Assembly (NCBI GenBank): GCA_902800185.1
Contig: CADCDK010000012.1
Location: forward strand, 1-64,000
Length of the DNA: 64,000 nucleotides
Direction: 5' to 3'
Source of the DNA: an uncultured Prevotellaceae bacterium
GTDB lineage: Bacteria > Bacteroidota > Bacteroidia > Bacteroidales > Bacteroidaceae
In this document: positions 33,070 through 41,966 of the stretch, piece by piece
Numbering within the stretch: the stretch's first letter is position 1
Layout of the letters: each line of letters begins with the position of its first letter
The notes under the pieces: generated by a model
The model's database searches: none
Seen by the model: the letters and a program-made list of their open reading frames with translations, nothing else
Told to the model about the DNA's origin: nothing
Translations under genes and position numbers: made by a program

Positions 33070-34068
33070 ATGAAATATATCGCTCTTCCGGAGGAACACG
33101 TAAGGCGTCTCAGCTTCTATCTTGCTATGGAAGAACACGTTGCCCGCACATTGAATGATGGCGACGACTGTTTTTTCATGTGGCAGGTAGAACCTTCCGT
33201 CATCTTCGGACGCAATCAGCTGATTGAGAGCGAGGTGAATCTTGACTATTGCAGGGCTCACCACATTGAGACTTTTCGGCGCAAGAGCGGGGGCGGATGT
33301 GTCTATGCCGACATGTCCAACGTGATGTTCTCTTATATCACCCGCAATGAGAACGTGCAGCTGACTTTCAACCAATATATCAACATGGTGGCGCTTGTGC
33401 TCTACAAGATGGGCATCGATGCCAAGACAAGCGGGCGCAACGATATTCTCATCGACGGACGCAAGGTTTCCGGTAATGCTTTTTATCATATCCCAGGGCA
33501 TAGCATCGTACACGGAACCATGCTTTACGATACCGACATGAGAAACATGGTGGGGGCCATCACACCCTCTGACGACAAGCTTCTGAGCAAGGGTGTGAAG
33601 AGTGTGCGCCAGCATATCGCTCTGCTGAAAGACTACACAACGCTCTCCTTAGAGGAGTTCAAGGCATTTGTCCGCAAGCACCTGTGCTCGGAAGAGCTGA
33701 CTCTCTCCCCTACCGACATTGACCGCATTGAGGAGATAGAGCAAGAATATCTCTCAGAGGACTTCATCTATGGCAACAATCCCCGCTATTCTCTCGTCCG
33801 CAAATGCCGCATAGAGGGTGTGGGAGACTTCGAGGTGAGGATGGAGATTAAGAACGGAATCATCAAAAAGGTCAACCTGCTGGGCGACTATTTCGTGACT
33901 GGCGACATTGACCGCCAGTTGCTCTCGCCCCTCATCGGCAAACAGCTCGACAGGCTGGAGCTTTCCATCGCCCTCCCCGACCGTCTTGATGACATCATCC
34001 TGAAGCTTCAGAAAGAAGACTTCATCAATATGATGACCGGCGAGGAACCTAACAGAAAAACAGCATAA
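33070..34068 (+). CDS. lplA: Lipoate-protein ligase A
   Basis: 332 residues. LplA/BPL fold: FMWQVEPSVIFGRNQ, the RRKSGGG-type loop (FRRKSGGGCVYADMSN, about 74-89), GRNDILIDGRKVSGNA with the adenylate-binding Lys, and an accessory C-terminal domain (about 245-332). It attaches lipoate to acceptor proteins by way of lipoyl-AMP. As the first gene before gcvT and gcvH, its main target is very likely GcvH Lys64. Confidence 0.95.
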   Translation: MKYIALPEEHVRRLSFYLAMEEHVARTLNDGDDCFFMWQVEPSVIFGRNQLIESEVNLDYCRAHHIETFRRKSGGGCVYADMSNVMFSYITRNENVQLTFNQYINMVALVLYKMGIDAKTSGRNDILIDGRKVSGNAFYHIPGHSIVHGTMLYDTDMRNMVGAITPSDDKLLSKGVKSVRQHIALLKDYTTLSLEEFKAFVRKHLCSEELTLSPTDIDRIEEIEQEYLSEDFIYGNNPRYSLVRKCRIEGVGDFEVRMEIKNGIIKKVNLLGDYFVTGDIDRQLLSPLIGKQLDRLELSIALPDRLDDIILKLQKEDFINMMTGEEPNRKTA

Positions 34069-34108
34069 CCTAATCTATTGAATACAGAAATCTTTAAATT
34101 GAATAAAA

Positions 34109-35203
34109 ATGAATGATAAAAAGACTTGTCTATACGACAAACATGTTGCTCTCGGAGCATTGATGTCGCCTTTCGGCGGATTCATCATGCCCATCCAGTA
34201 TTCATCTATCATCGACGAGCACACAGCCGTGCGTACCGCCTGCGGCGTGTTCGATGTCAGCCACATGGGTGAAGTGCGTATCACAGGCAAGGATGCGGAG
34301 AAGTATGTGAACCACATCTTCACCAACGATGTCACCAATGCTCCCCTCGGACAGATATACTATGGCATGATGCTCTATCCCGACGGCGGAACCGTGGATG
34401 ACCTCTTAGTGTATAAGATGGGAGTCGATGACTTCTTCCTGGTCATCAATGCCGCCAACATCGACAAGGACGTGGCATGGATGAAAGAACATACCGAGGG
34501 CTTTGATATCAAGCTCGACCACCAGTCCGACTATTATGGACAATTGGCCGTGCAAGGTCCGGAGGCCGAAGCCGTTGTAGAAGAGGTGCTGGGATTGGCT
34601 TGCAAAGAACTGAAGTTCTACACCGCCAAGACTCTCCCTGCAGCCAATGGCGAGACCATCATCGTCAGTCGTACTGGCTACACGGGTGAGGACGGTTTTG
34701 AAATTTACGGTTCCCACGATTTCATTCGTGCCAATTGGGACAAGCTCATCGAGAGTGGACGCTGCAAGCCCTGTGGTCTGGGATGTCGAGACACACTTCG
34801 CTTCGAGGTAGGACTGCCGCTCTACGGCGACGAGCTCTCAGCCGAGATTTCGCCCGTAATGGCAGGGCTTTCCATGTTCTGCAAGCTCGACAAGCCCGAA
34901 TTCATAGGCAAGGAGGCTTTGGTACAGCAAAAGGCTGAGGGTGTCAGTAAGAAACTCGTTGGTATCGAGTTAAAGGACAAGGCGATTCCACGTCACGGAT
35001 ATGCAGTCGTTAAGGACGGGCAACCCATCGGCGAGGTGACAACGGGCTACCACTGCCTATCAGTCGATAAGAGTGTATGCATGGCATTGGTCAATGCCGA
35101 CTATGCCAAACTGGGCACGGAGGTCGAGGTGCAGATTCGCAAGAAGACCTTCCCGGGTGTGGTTGTCAAGAAGAAGTTCTACGACAAACATTATAAGAAA
35201 TAG
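34109..35203 (+). CDS. gcvT: Aminomethyltransferase, glycine cleavage T protein
   Basis: 364 residues, full length. Characteristic YDKHVALGALMSPFGGFIMP, GVFDVSHMGEVRITG, SRTGYTGEDGFEIY and GCRDTLRFEVGLPLYG. It transfers the methylene group from the GcvH-bound aminomethyl to tetrahydrofolate and releases ammonia. It lies 40 bases after lplA and 69 before gcvH. Confidence 0.98.
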   Translation: MNDKKTCLYDKHVALGALMSPFGGFIMPIQYSSIIDEHTAVRTACGVFDVSHMGEVRITGKDAEKYVNHIFTNDVTNAPLGQIYYGMMLYPDGGTVDDLLVYKMGVDDFFLVINAANIDKDVAWMKEHTEGFDIKLDHQSDYYGQLAVQGPEAEAVVEEVLGLACKELKFYTAKTLPAANGETIIVSRTGYTGEDGFEIYGSHDFIRANWDKLIESGRCKPCGLGCRDTLRFEVGLPLYGDELSAEISPVMAGLSMFCKLDKPEFIGKEALVQQKAEGVSKKLVGIELKDKAIPRHGYAVVKDGQPIGEVTTGYHCLSVDKSVCMALVNADYAKLGTEVEVQIRKKTFPGVVVKKKFYDKHYKK

Positions 35204-35272
35204 AGAATAGAAGAACAAAGAAGAACAAAGATAAAAAAGTAAATAACATCACAAATTAATATTTATACAATT

Positions 35273-35653
35273 ATGGCAAAGTTTGAAGAAGGACTCTATT
35301 ATAGCGAGTCACACGAGTATGTAAGAGTGGAAGGCGATTTCGGGTTCATCGGTATCACCGACTATGCCCAGCACGCATTGGGCAACGTAGTATATGTTGA
35401 CATGCCCGACGTTGACGACGAAGTGGAAGCCGGCGAGGAATTCGGCGCCGTGGAGAGCGTTAAGGCCGCCAGCGACCTGAACTCACCCGTCAGCGGAACT
35501 GTGGTCGAGGTGAACGAAGCCCTTGAGGACGAGCCCGAGCTGCTCAACCAGGATGCTTTCGCCAACTGGATCATCAAGGTACAACTCTCCGACAAGAGCG
35601 AGCTGGACAACCTGATGGATGCCAAGGCCTACGAGGAATTTTGCAACCAATAG
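35273..35653 (+). CDS. gcvH: Glycine cleavage H protein (lipoyl carrier)
   Basis: 126 residues. The lipoyl-lysine is K64 in GAVESVKAASDLNSPVSG. It shuttles the aminomethyl intermediate between GcvP, GcvT and Lpd. The start SESHEYVRVEGD and end AYEEFC are typical. A cluster of palindromes follows before gcvPA. Confidence 0.98.
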   Translation: MAKFEEGLYYSESHEYVRVEGDFGFIGITDYAQHALGNVVYVDMPDVDDEVEAGEEFGAVESVKAASDLNSPVSGTVVEVNEALEDEPELLNQDAFANWIIKVQLSDKSELDNLMDAKAYEEFCNQ

Positions 35654-35728
35654 AGCTTTGAGGGTGTCAAAGCTATGCTATGAGGACCTAAAAGCATAGC
35701 TTTGACAAGCTAAAAGCACCGCTTTTAG
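35654..35728 (+). repeat. Palindrome cluster between gcvH and gcvPA
   Basis: AGCTTTGA (35654-35661) can pair with TCAAAGCT (35667-35674); the latter, extended to 35666-35679, is instead perfectly complementary over 14 bases to 35693-35706. A third hairpin, CTAAAAGC-ACC-GCTTTTAG, spans 35710-35728. The units share an AAAGC core, resembling REP/ERIC-type elements. No T-run, so not a simple terminator. Confidence 0.75.
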
Positions 35729-35819
35729 AACCTAAGAACAGTGCTTTGGCAAGAGCATCTATAAGAAGTTGATTTTCTGATAGTTACAAAACGCCTACAG
35801 ACCATAAAACAATCATACT

Positions 35820-37139
35820 ATGCAATATAAGTATTTCCCACAAACAGAGCAGGAAATTCAGGAGATGTTGCAGAAGATTGGCGTAGAGAAGATTGAAGAC
35901 CTCTATGCCGACATCCCTGAAAGCATCCGTTTCAAGGGCGAGTACGACATCCCCGAAGCAAAGAGCGAGAGCGAGATTCGCGCATTCATGAGTGCTCTCG
36001 GACAACTCAACGACCAGCTCATCTGTTTCGCTGGAGCCGGTATCTACGACCACTATACGCCCGCAGTCATCCCGAGCATCATCCAGCGCTCGGAGTTTCT
36101 CACTTCCTATACGCCCTATCAGGCAGAGATTTCCCAAGGAACTCTGCACTACATTTTCGAGTTCCAGTCAATGATGGCTGAGCTCACAGGCATGGACATC
36201 TCCAATGCCTCCATGTACGATGGTGCCACAGCAACCGCCGAGGCGGTGCTCATGGCATACGCCGCGGCAAAGAAAGCGACCAGGGTGCTCGTCAGCGAAG
36301 CCCTCGACCCAAAGGTCAGACGCGTCATCGACACATATGCAAAATTCCAAGGCATCGAGATTGTCACAATCAAATCCGTCAACGGCATCACCGACCGCGA
36401 CGAGATGCTACGGCTGCTCACCGAAGGTGGCGTGGCAGGCGTGGTTGTACAGTCACCGAACTACTATGGCATCGTGGAAGACTTCACAGGCTTTGCCGAA
36501 GCCATTCATGAGCAGAAAGCTCTCTTTATTATAAATAATGTGGTGGCAGACCTCGCCGTTCTGAAGACTCCCCGCGAGTGGGGAGCCGACATTGCCGTTG
36601 GAGACGGACAGAGCCTTGGCATTCCTATGACCTTCGGAGGTCCGGGGGTAGGCTACCTGTGCTGCACGGAGAAACTCATGCGCAAGATGCCTGGGCGCAT
36701 TGTCGGCAAGACTGTCGATCAGAACGGACAGCGTGCCTTCGTACTGACACTACAGGCACGCGAGCAGCATATCCGCCGACAGAAAGCCACTTCCAACATC
36801 TGCTCCAATCAAAGTCTCATGGCTCTCTTCGTTACCATCTACCTCTCACTCATGGGCAAGGAAGGAATAAAGGAGGCGGCTGAGCTTTCCTATGCAGGAG
36901 CCCACCATCTCTGCGACCGACTTTTGGCAACAGGCAAGTTCACTCTGACCTACAACCAGCCATTCTTCAACGAGTTCTGCGTTGACTACGAGGGCGACCT
37001 TGACCCGCTGATACAACGCTGCATCGACTGTGGATACTTGCCTGGTGTGAAAGTGGGCGAACACACGCTCATGCTGGCAGTTACAGAGCAGCGCACTAAA
37101 GAGGAGATTGACGACCTCGTAGAAATCCTGTCAAAATAA
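35820..37139 (+). CDS. gcvPA: Glycine dehydrogenase (decarboxylating) subunit 1
   Basis: 439 residues, the N-terminal half of the split P protein. YFPQTEQEIQEMLQ, the SEFLTSYTPYQAEISQGTLH block and MTFGGPGVGYLCC are typical. With GcvPB it forms the PLP-dependent decarboxylase that loads the glycine aminomethyl group on GcvH. The 166-base gap upstream carries the palindrome cluster. Confidence 0.97.
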   Translation: MQYKYFPQTEQEIQEMLQKIGVEKIEDLYADIPESIRFKGEYDIPEAKSESEIRAFMSALGQLNDQLICFAGAGIYDHYTPAVIPSIIQRSEFLTSYTPYQAEISQGTLHYIFEFQSMMAELTGMDISNASMYDGATATAEAVLMAYAAAKKATRVLVSEALDPKVRRVIDTYAKFQGIEIVTIKSVNGITDRDEMLRLLTEGGVAGVVVQSPNYYGIVEDFTGFAEAIHEQKALFIINNVVADLAVLKTPREWGADIAVGDGQSLGIPMTFGGPGVGYLCCTEKLMRKMPGRIVGKTVDQNGQRAFVLTLQAREQHIRRQKATSNICSNQSLMALFVTIYLSLMGKEGIKEAAELSYAGAHHLCDRLLATGKFTLTYNQPFFNEFCVDYEGDLDPLIQRCIDCGYLPGVKVGEHTLMLAVTEQRTKEEIDDLVEILSK

Positions 37140-37190
37140 ATCCCATAAGACCTATATGTCCTACAGGACCCATAAGCCCCATACAACCCT

Positions 37191-38675
37191 ATGAATAATA
37201 AACTATACGGAAACCTGATCTTCGAGCTTTCGCATGCCGGAAGAAGAGGATACTCTCTGCCCAAGAACCGCTTCGGCGAACACCAGACGGTGGAACTGCC
37301 AGCTGAACTGAGAAGAGAAACCGATGCCGCATTGCCTGAGTGCGACGAGATGACTGTCGTGCGTCATTATACCAACCATAGCCAAAACAACTTCGGCGTG
37401 AACAACGGCTTCTATCCGTTGGGGTCGTGTACCATGAAGTACAATCCTGTCATCAACGAAGAGATTGCCGCCATGACAGAGTTTACCACCCTGCACCCGA
37501 TGCAACCCGCCGAGACTTGTCAAGGTGCGTTGGAAGTCTATTATCATGTGCAGCAGACGCTGGCACAGCTCACAGGACTCAGCGAGTTCACCCTGAACCC
37601 CTGCGCTGGTGCCCACGGTGAGCTGACCGGCCTCATGATTATCCGCTCCTATCACGACAGTAGGGGCGACAGCAAACGTACCAAGGTCATCATCCCCGAC
37701 TCTGCCCACGGAACCAATCCTGCCTCAGCCGCCGTCTGCGGTCTCGACGTGATTGAGGTGAAGAGCCTCAGCAATGGCACCGTGAACGTGGAAGACCTGA
37801 AGGCCTTGATTGAGCAGCACGCCAACGAGATTGCCGGCATGATGATGACCAATCCCAACACACTCGGCCTTTTTGAACGAAACATCCCTGAGATAGCACA
37901 ACTCATCCATCAGTGTGGCGGACTGATGTACTACGACGGAGCCAACCTGAACCCGATGCTCGGCGTATGCCGCCCGGGTGACATGGGCTTCGACGTGATG
38001 CACATCAATCTGCACAAGACTTTCTCTACGCCCCACGGCGGAGGAGGCCCTGGCAGCGGTCCCGTTGGTGTGCGCAAAGGACTGGAGGCGTTCCTCCCCA
38101 CCCCACGCGTCGTGCTCGACGAGGACGAGTACATGCTACGTGTGGAAACCGACAACAAATCGTCACTGGGCAGCGTAGGCTGCTTCTTCGGCAACTTCGG
38201 TGTCATTCTGCGCGCATACGCCTACCTGCTCTCCCTCGGCAAGGAGAACATCAAATGGGTGGGTCCGTTGGCAACACTTAACGCCAACTATATCAAGGAG
38301 TCGCTCAAAGATGTCTATGAGCTACCCATCGGTGGTGTGTGCAAACACGAGTTCGTTTTCGATGGACTAAAAGACAAGTCAACGGGCGTGACAACGATGG
38401 ACGTTGCCAAGCGTCTGCTCGACTACGGTTACCATGCGCCGACCATCTATTTCCCACTTCTCTTCCATGAGGCCATGATGATTGAGCCGACGGAGAACGA
38501 GTCGAAGGAAACCATTGACGGATTCATTGACGTGCTGAGAAAGATTGCCAAGGAAGCTGCCGAACAGCCCGATGTGGTGAAGTCGGCTCCCAACAACACT
38601 CCCATTCGGCGCGTGGACGACGTGCTCGCCGCCAAGCAACCTGTACTCACGTGGCGCGCAATGCAAGAGATATGA
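37191..38675 (+). CDS. gcvPB: Glycine dehydrogenase (decarboxylating) subunit 2
   Basis: 494 residues. The PLP-binding lysine is K276 in HINLHKTFSTPHGGGGPG. FYPLGSCTMKYNP and GAHGELTGLM are family markers. It works with GcvPA, 52 bases upstream. The split P protein is the usual state in Bacteroidetes. Confidence 0.98.
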   Translation: MNNKLYGNLIFELSHAGRRGYSLPKNRFGEHQTVELPAELRRETDAALPECDEMTVVRHYTNHSQNNFGVNNGFYPLGSCTMKYNPVINEEIAAMTEFTTLHPMQPAETCQGALEVYYHVQQTLAQLTGLSEFTLNPCAGAHGELTGLMIIRSYHDSRGDSKRTKVIIPDSAHGTNPASAAVCGLDVIEVKSLSNGTVNVEDLKALIEQHANEIAGMMMTNPNTLGLFERNIPEIAQLIHQCGGLMYYDGANLNPMLGVCRPGDMGFDVMHINLHKTFSTPHGGGGPGSGPVGVRKGLEAFLPTPRVVLDEDEYMLRVETDNKSSLGSVGCFFGNFGVILRAYAYLLSLGKENIKWVGPLATLNANYIKESLKDVYELPIGGVCKHEFVFDGLKDKSTGVTTMDVAKRLLDYGYHAPTIYFPLLFHEAMMIEPTENESKETIDGFIDVLRKIAKEAAEQPDVVKSAPNNTPIRRVDDVLAAKQPVLTWRAMQEI

Positions 38676-38744
38676 GCCTTTTCTGATTCTCCTCCCGAGG
38701 AGAAAGGGAAATCGGACAATAGTACAATCGTAAAATTGTAAACA

Positions 38745-40058
38745 ATGAACTACGATCTGATTATCATAGGCAGCGGTCCGGGTGGATACAGGACTGCTGA
38801 ATACGCAGCCCGACAGGGAATGCAGGTTCTCATCGTTGAAGCCGATCAAGCCGGCGGCACATGTCTGAATTGTGGTTGCATCCCAACGAAGGCCTTTTGC
38901 CATGATGCAGAACTGGCGGCACAGGGACTCCCACTCGACTTCGCGTCGGTTGTTGAACGCAAGAATGCCATCGTCGAACAGTTGCGCACGGGTGTCGAGA
39001 CACTCATGCAATCGCCTGGCATCACGATGATCTATGGCAAGGCTTCATTCAAGGACACCTGCACCATCGAGGTCGCTACTCCCTCGTCCCCTACCACTCT
39101 CTATACTGCCCCTAACATCATCATTGCCACAGGTTCCCACGCCAAGATGCTTCCCATTGAGGGAATAAACCTTCCACACGTGATGACCTCAACCGAGTTG
39201 CTGAACATCAACCATGTACCAGCCCGTCTCTGCATCATTGGTGCAGGTGTCATTGGCATGGAATTCGCCTGCGTATTTGCCAGCTTCGGAAGCGAGGTGA
39301 CGGTAGTGGAGTTCTTGAAAGAATGTCTGCCCACTATGGACAGCGACATTGCCAAGCGTCTGCGCAAGCAGATGGAGAAGCGAGGTGTGAAGTTCTACCT
39401 GCAAGCAGGTGTTAAAAGTATTACCGAGCAGGGAGTTACCTTTGAGCGCAAGGGAAAGGAAGAGACCGTCGAGGCTGATGCCGTGCTCGTTGCTACGGGC
39501 AGAGCCGCCAACGTTGAAGGACTCAACCTTGAAGCCGCAGGCATCGAGGTGAGCAGACAAGGCATCGTGGTTGATCCCGAAACCTTCCTCGCCCACTCCT
39601 CACTCAACACTCACATCTACGCCATCGGAGACGTCAACGGAAGGCAGATGCTCGCCCATGCGGCAACATTCCAAGGCTATCGTGCCGTCAACCATATCCT
39701 CGGCAAGACCGACGGCATCCGCTTCGGCATCATGCCGGCTGCCGTCTTCACCAATCCCGAGGCAGCAAGTGTGGGGCCCACGGAAGATCAGCTTAAAAAT
39801 GAAGGCAAGGAGTTTAGCACACACAAGGGTTACTACAGGGCCAACGGAAAAGCGCTCACCATGAACGCAACAGAAGGATTGGTCAAGCTGCTCACCGATA
39901 ACGAGGAACGCATCATCGGCTGCCACATCCTCGGTGCACATGCCGCCGATCTGGTACAGGAGATTGCCGCCCTCATGAATCGTGACGCAACACTCACCCA
40001 ACTGCGAGAGACTATCCACATACACCCCACACTCAGTGAAATCCTGCAAGACCTTTGA
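38745..40058 (+). CDS. lpdA: Dihydrolipoyl dehydrogenase (L protein)
   Basis: 437 residues. FAD-binding IIIGSGPGGYRTAEYAA, redox centre GGTCLNCGCIPTKAF (the usual Val between the two redox Cys is also Cys, giving three cysteines in six residues), NAD-binding IIGAGVIGMEFACVFASFGS, and HIHPTLSEIL with the active-site His near the C-terminus. It reoxidises the dihydrolipoyl arm of GcvH. Its stop codon lies inside the next gene. Confidence 0.96.
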   Translation: MNYDLIIIGSGPGGYRTAEYAARQGMQVLIVEADQAGGTCLNCGCIPTKAFCHDAELAAQGLPLDFASVVERKNAIVEQLRTGVETLMQSPGITMIYGKASFKDTCTIEVATPSSPTTLYTAPNIIIATGSHAKMLPIEGINLPHVMTSTELLNINHVPARLCIIGAGVIGMEFACVFASFGSEVTVVEFLKECLPTMDSDIAKRLRKQMEKRGVKFYLQAGVKSITEQGVTFERKGKEETVEADAVLVATGRAANVEGLNLEAAGIEVSRQGIVVDPETFLAHSSLNTHIYAIGDVNGRQMLAHAATFQGYRAVNHILGKTDGIRFGIMPAAVFTNPEAASVGPTEDQLKNEGKEFSTHKGYYRANGKALTMNATEGLVKLLTDNEERIIGCHILGAHAADLVQEIAALMNRDATLTQLRETIHIHPTLSEILQDL

Positions 40059-40743
40059 GCGGCAACTTGACCGCTGTTTCAACAAGGCGCTCAGGGAATA
40101 CCGGCTCATCGAAGACAACGACCGGGTGCTCGTGGCGCTGTCGGGTGGGAAAGACTCGCTGTTCCTCCTCGACCGTCTGGCTAAACGCCGAGAAGTCTTT
40201 CTGCCGAAGTTCGAGCTGGCTGCCGTTCATGTGCGCATGACCAACATCAGCTACGAGAGCAGCACCGACTACCTACAAACGTTCTGCGAAGAACGGGGCG
40301 TAAGACTGCACCTGCTCACCACCAGCTTCGATGCTTCGACAGACAAGCGCAAGGAACCCTGCTTCCTCTGTTCATGGAACAGGCGCAAGCAAATTTTCGA
40401 GTTGGCACAGCGGGAAGGCTTTAACAAGATTGCACTGGGGCACCACATGGATGACATCCTTCACACCACGCTCATGAACCTCTGCTTTCAAGGGCGTTTC
40501 GAGGGAATGCCTGTAAGTCTCAAGATGGAGAAGATGCCTATCACGCTCATCCGTCCCCTCTGCCTCTGTCACGAAGCACAGATACGCGCCTTTACCGAGG
40601 CAGCAGGCTATCAGAAGCAAAAGAAGCTTTGCCCCTACGAGACAGGAACACACAGGGCTGCCATTGCCCGTCTCTTCCAAGAGATGGAACAACTCAACCC
40701 TGAAGTACGCTACTCCATGTGGCATGCAATAGAAAGCCGGTAA
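40036..40743 (+). CDS. TtcA-family PP-loop protein (tRNA 2-thiocytidine-type)
   Basis: About 235 residues from the GTG at 40036, which overlaps lpdA by 23 bases; an ATG at 39982 would overlap by 77 bases and adds an unrelated N-terminus, so it is less likely. The PP-loop motif is VALSGGKDSLFLL, followed by PCFLCSWNRRKQIF with a CxxC pair and GHHMDDILHTTLMN, as in TtcA, which uses an iron-sulphur cluster to thiolate C32 of some tRNAs. A third Cys (CLCHEAQI or KKLCPYETG) may complete the cluster. Its place after lpdA is probably a matter of operon packing. Confidence 0.8.
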   Translation: MKSCKTFERQLDRCFNKALREYRLIEDNDRVLVALSGGKDSLFLLDRLAKRREVFLPKFELAAVHVRMTNISYESSTDYLQTFCEERGVRLHLLTTSFDASTDKRKEPCFLCSWNRRKQIFELAQREGFNKIALGHHMDDILHTTLMNLCFQGRFEGMPVSLKMEKMPITLIRPLCLCHEAQIRAFTEAAGYQKQKKLCPYETGTHRAAIARLFQEMEQLNPEVRYSMWHAIESR

Positions 40744-40820
40744 AAGGAGTCTTCCCCCCTTCGGAAAAAAGAATATTGAAATAGTGAAATAGTGAAATCG
40801 TAAAATTAAATCGTACAATT

Positions 40821-41864
40821 GTGAAATTCAAAGAAAGAAAATACAAACTGTTGGCAACAGCCTGTCTTGTATTAATATTAGGTGTTGGCCTCAGCTACTT
40901 CCTCACGTCCATGAACAAGGAAGAAGGGACATTCTATTTGTATATAGACAATGACGACAACGTTGATTCCGTCCTGACCAAGCTGTCGGCACAGTGTTCA
41001 AGCTGTGCCATGAGTGGATTCTCCACCATCGTTAGACATAGTTCCTATGAAGAAAACATTCACACAGGACGCTATGCCATCAAGCCAGGAGAGTGTGCCA
41101 TCACCGTTTACCGTCATCTGTCCAACGGCATGCAGTCACCCGTACACCTGACCATTCCCTCCGTGCGTACCATGGACCGATTGGCCGCCGAGCTCTCGAA
41201 ACGGCTCATGCTCGACAGCGCACAGCTGCAACAGGCTTTCACCGATGAGACTCTCTGTCAACAATATGGCTATGACACGGCGACCATTGCCTGCATGTTC
41301 ATCCCCAACACCTACGACATCTATTGGAATGTAAGCCTTGAGAAGCTCTTAGGACGCATGCAGACCGAGAGTAAAAAGTTTTGGAGCGGTGAGCGTGAGC
41401 AAAAAGCAAAGGCAGCAGACCTCACAGAAGAGGAAGTTATTACTTTGGCAAGCATCGTTGATGAGGAAACAGCCAACAATGCCGAGAAGCCCATGGTGGC
41501 AGGCATGTATATCAATCGCTTGAGGCTCCGCAATACCGAATATCCCAACGGCATGCCCCTACAAGCAGATCCCACCATCAAATTCGCCTGGAAACAGTTC
41601 GACCTGAAACGCATCTATAACAAATTGCTCACCATCGACAGTCCCTACAACACTTACAAAAACACAGGACTGCCCCCAGGCCCCATTCGCATTCCTACTA
41701 TCGCCGGCATCGACGCCGTGCTCAACTATGCCCACCACGACTATCTCTACATGTGCGCCAAGGAAGACCTGAGCGGAACGCATAACTTTGCCGTCACCTA
41801 TCAGGATCACCTGAAAAATGCGAAACGCTATACTGAGGCCTTGAACCAACGGGGCATCAAATAA
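40821..41864 (+). CDS. mltG: Endolytic murein transglycosylase MltG
   Basis: 347 residues starting at GTG 40821. One N-terminal membrane anchor (about 9-28), a LysM-like periplasmic part (about 35-120), and the YceG domain with FIPNTYDIYWN, EVITLASIVDEETANNAEKP (the catalytic Glu region, IVDEET where E. coli has IVEKET), VAGMYINRLRL and PLQADPTIKFA. MltG cuts nascent glycan strands and sets their length. A strong terminator ends the long operon. Confidence 0.95.
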   Translation: MKFKERKYKLLATACLVLILGVGLSYFLTSMNKEEGTFYLYIDNDDNVDSVLTKLSAQCSSCAMSGFSTIVRHSSYEENIHTGRYAIKPGECAITVYRHLSNGMQSPVHLTIPSVRTMDRLAAELSKRLMLDSAQLQQAFTDETLCQQYGYDTATIACMFIPNTYDIYWNVSLEKLLGRMQTESKKFWSGEREQKAKAADLTEEEVITLASIVDEETANNAEKPMVAGMYINRLRLRNTEYPNGMPLQADPTIKFAWKQFDLKRIYNKLLTIDSPYNTYKNTGLPPGPIRIPTIAGIDAVLNYAHHDYLYMCAKEDLSGTHNFAVTYQDHLKNAKRYTEALNQRGIK

Positions 41865-41888
41865 ATTCCTTCCGAATCACTTATTGAA

Positions 41889-41937
41889 AGACTCCGCCTT
41901 TGCTACAAAAAAATGAGCAAAGGCGGAGTCTATTTTT
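41889..41937 (+). terminator. 15-bp intrinsic terminator of the gcv-mltG operon
   Basis: AGACTCCGCCTTTGC (41889-41903) pairs perfectly with GCAAAGGCGGAGTCT (41917-41931), followed by T 41933-41937. The A-rich loop and mirrored A/T-run allow it to serve the convergent minus gene as well. Confidence 0.95.
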
Positions 41938-41966
41938 GTCCATAATAAAAAGCTGTTACTAAAACC

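Noticed and set aside
39982-40035. Upstream ATG for the TtcA-like protein
   Set aside because: It would overlap lpdA by 77 bases and add residues not resembling the family; the GTG at 40036 fits better.
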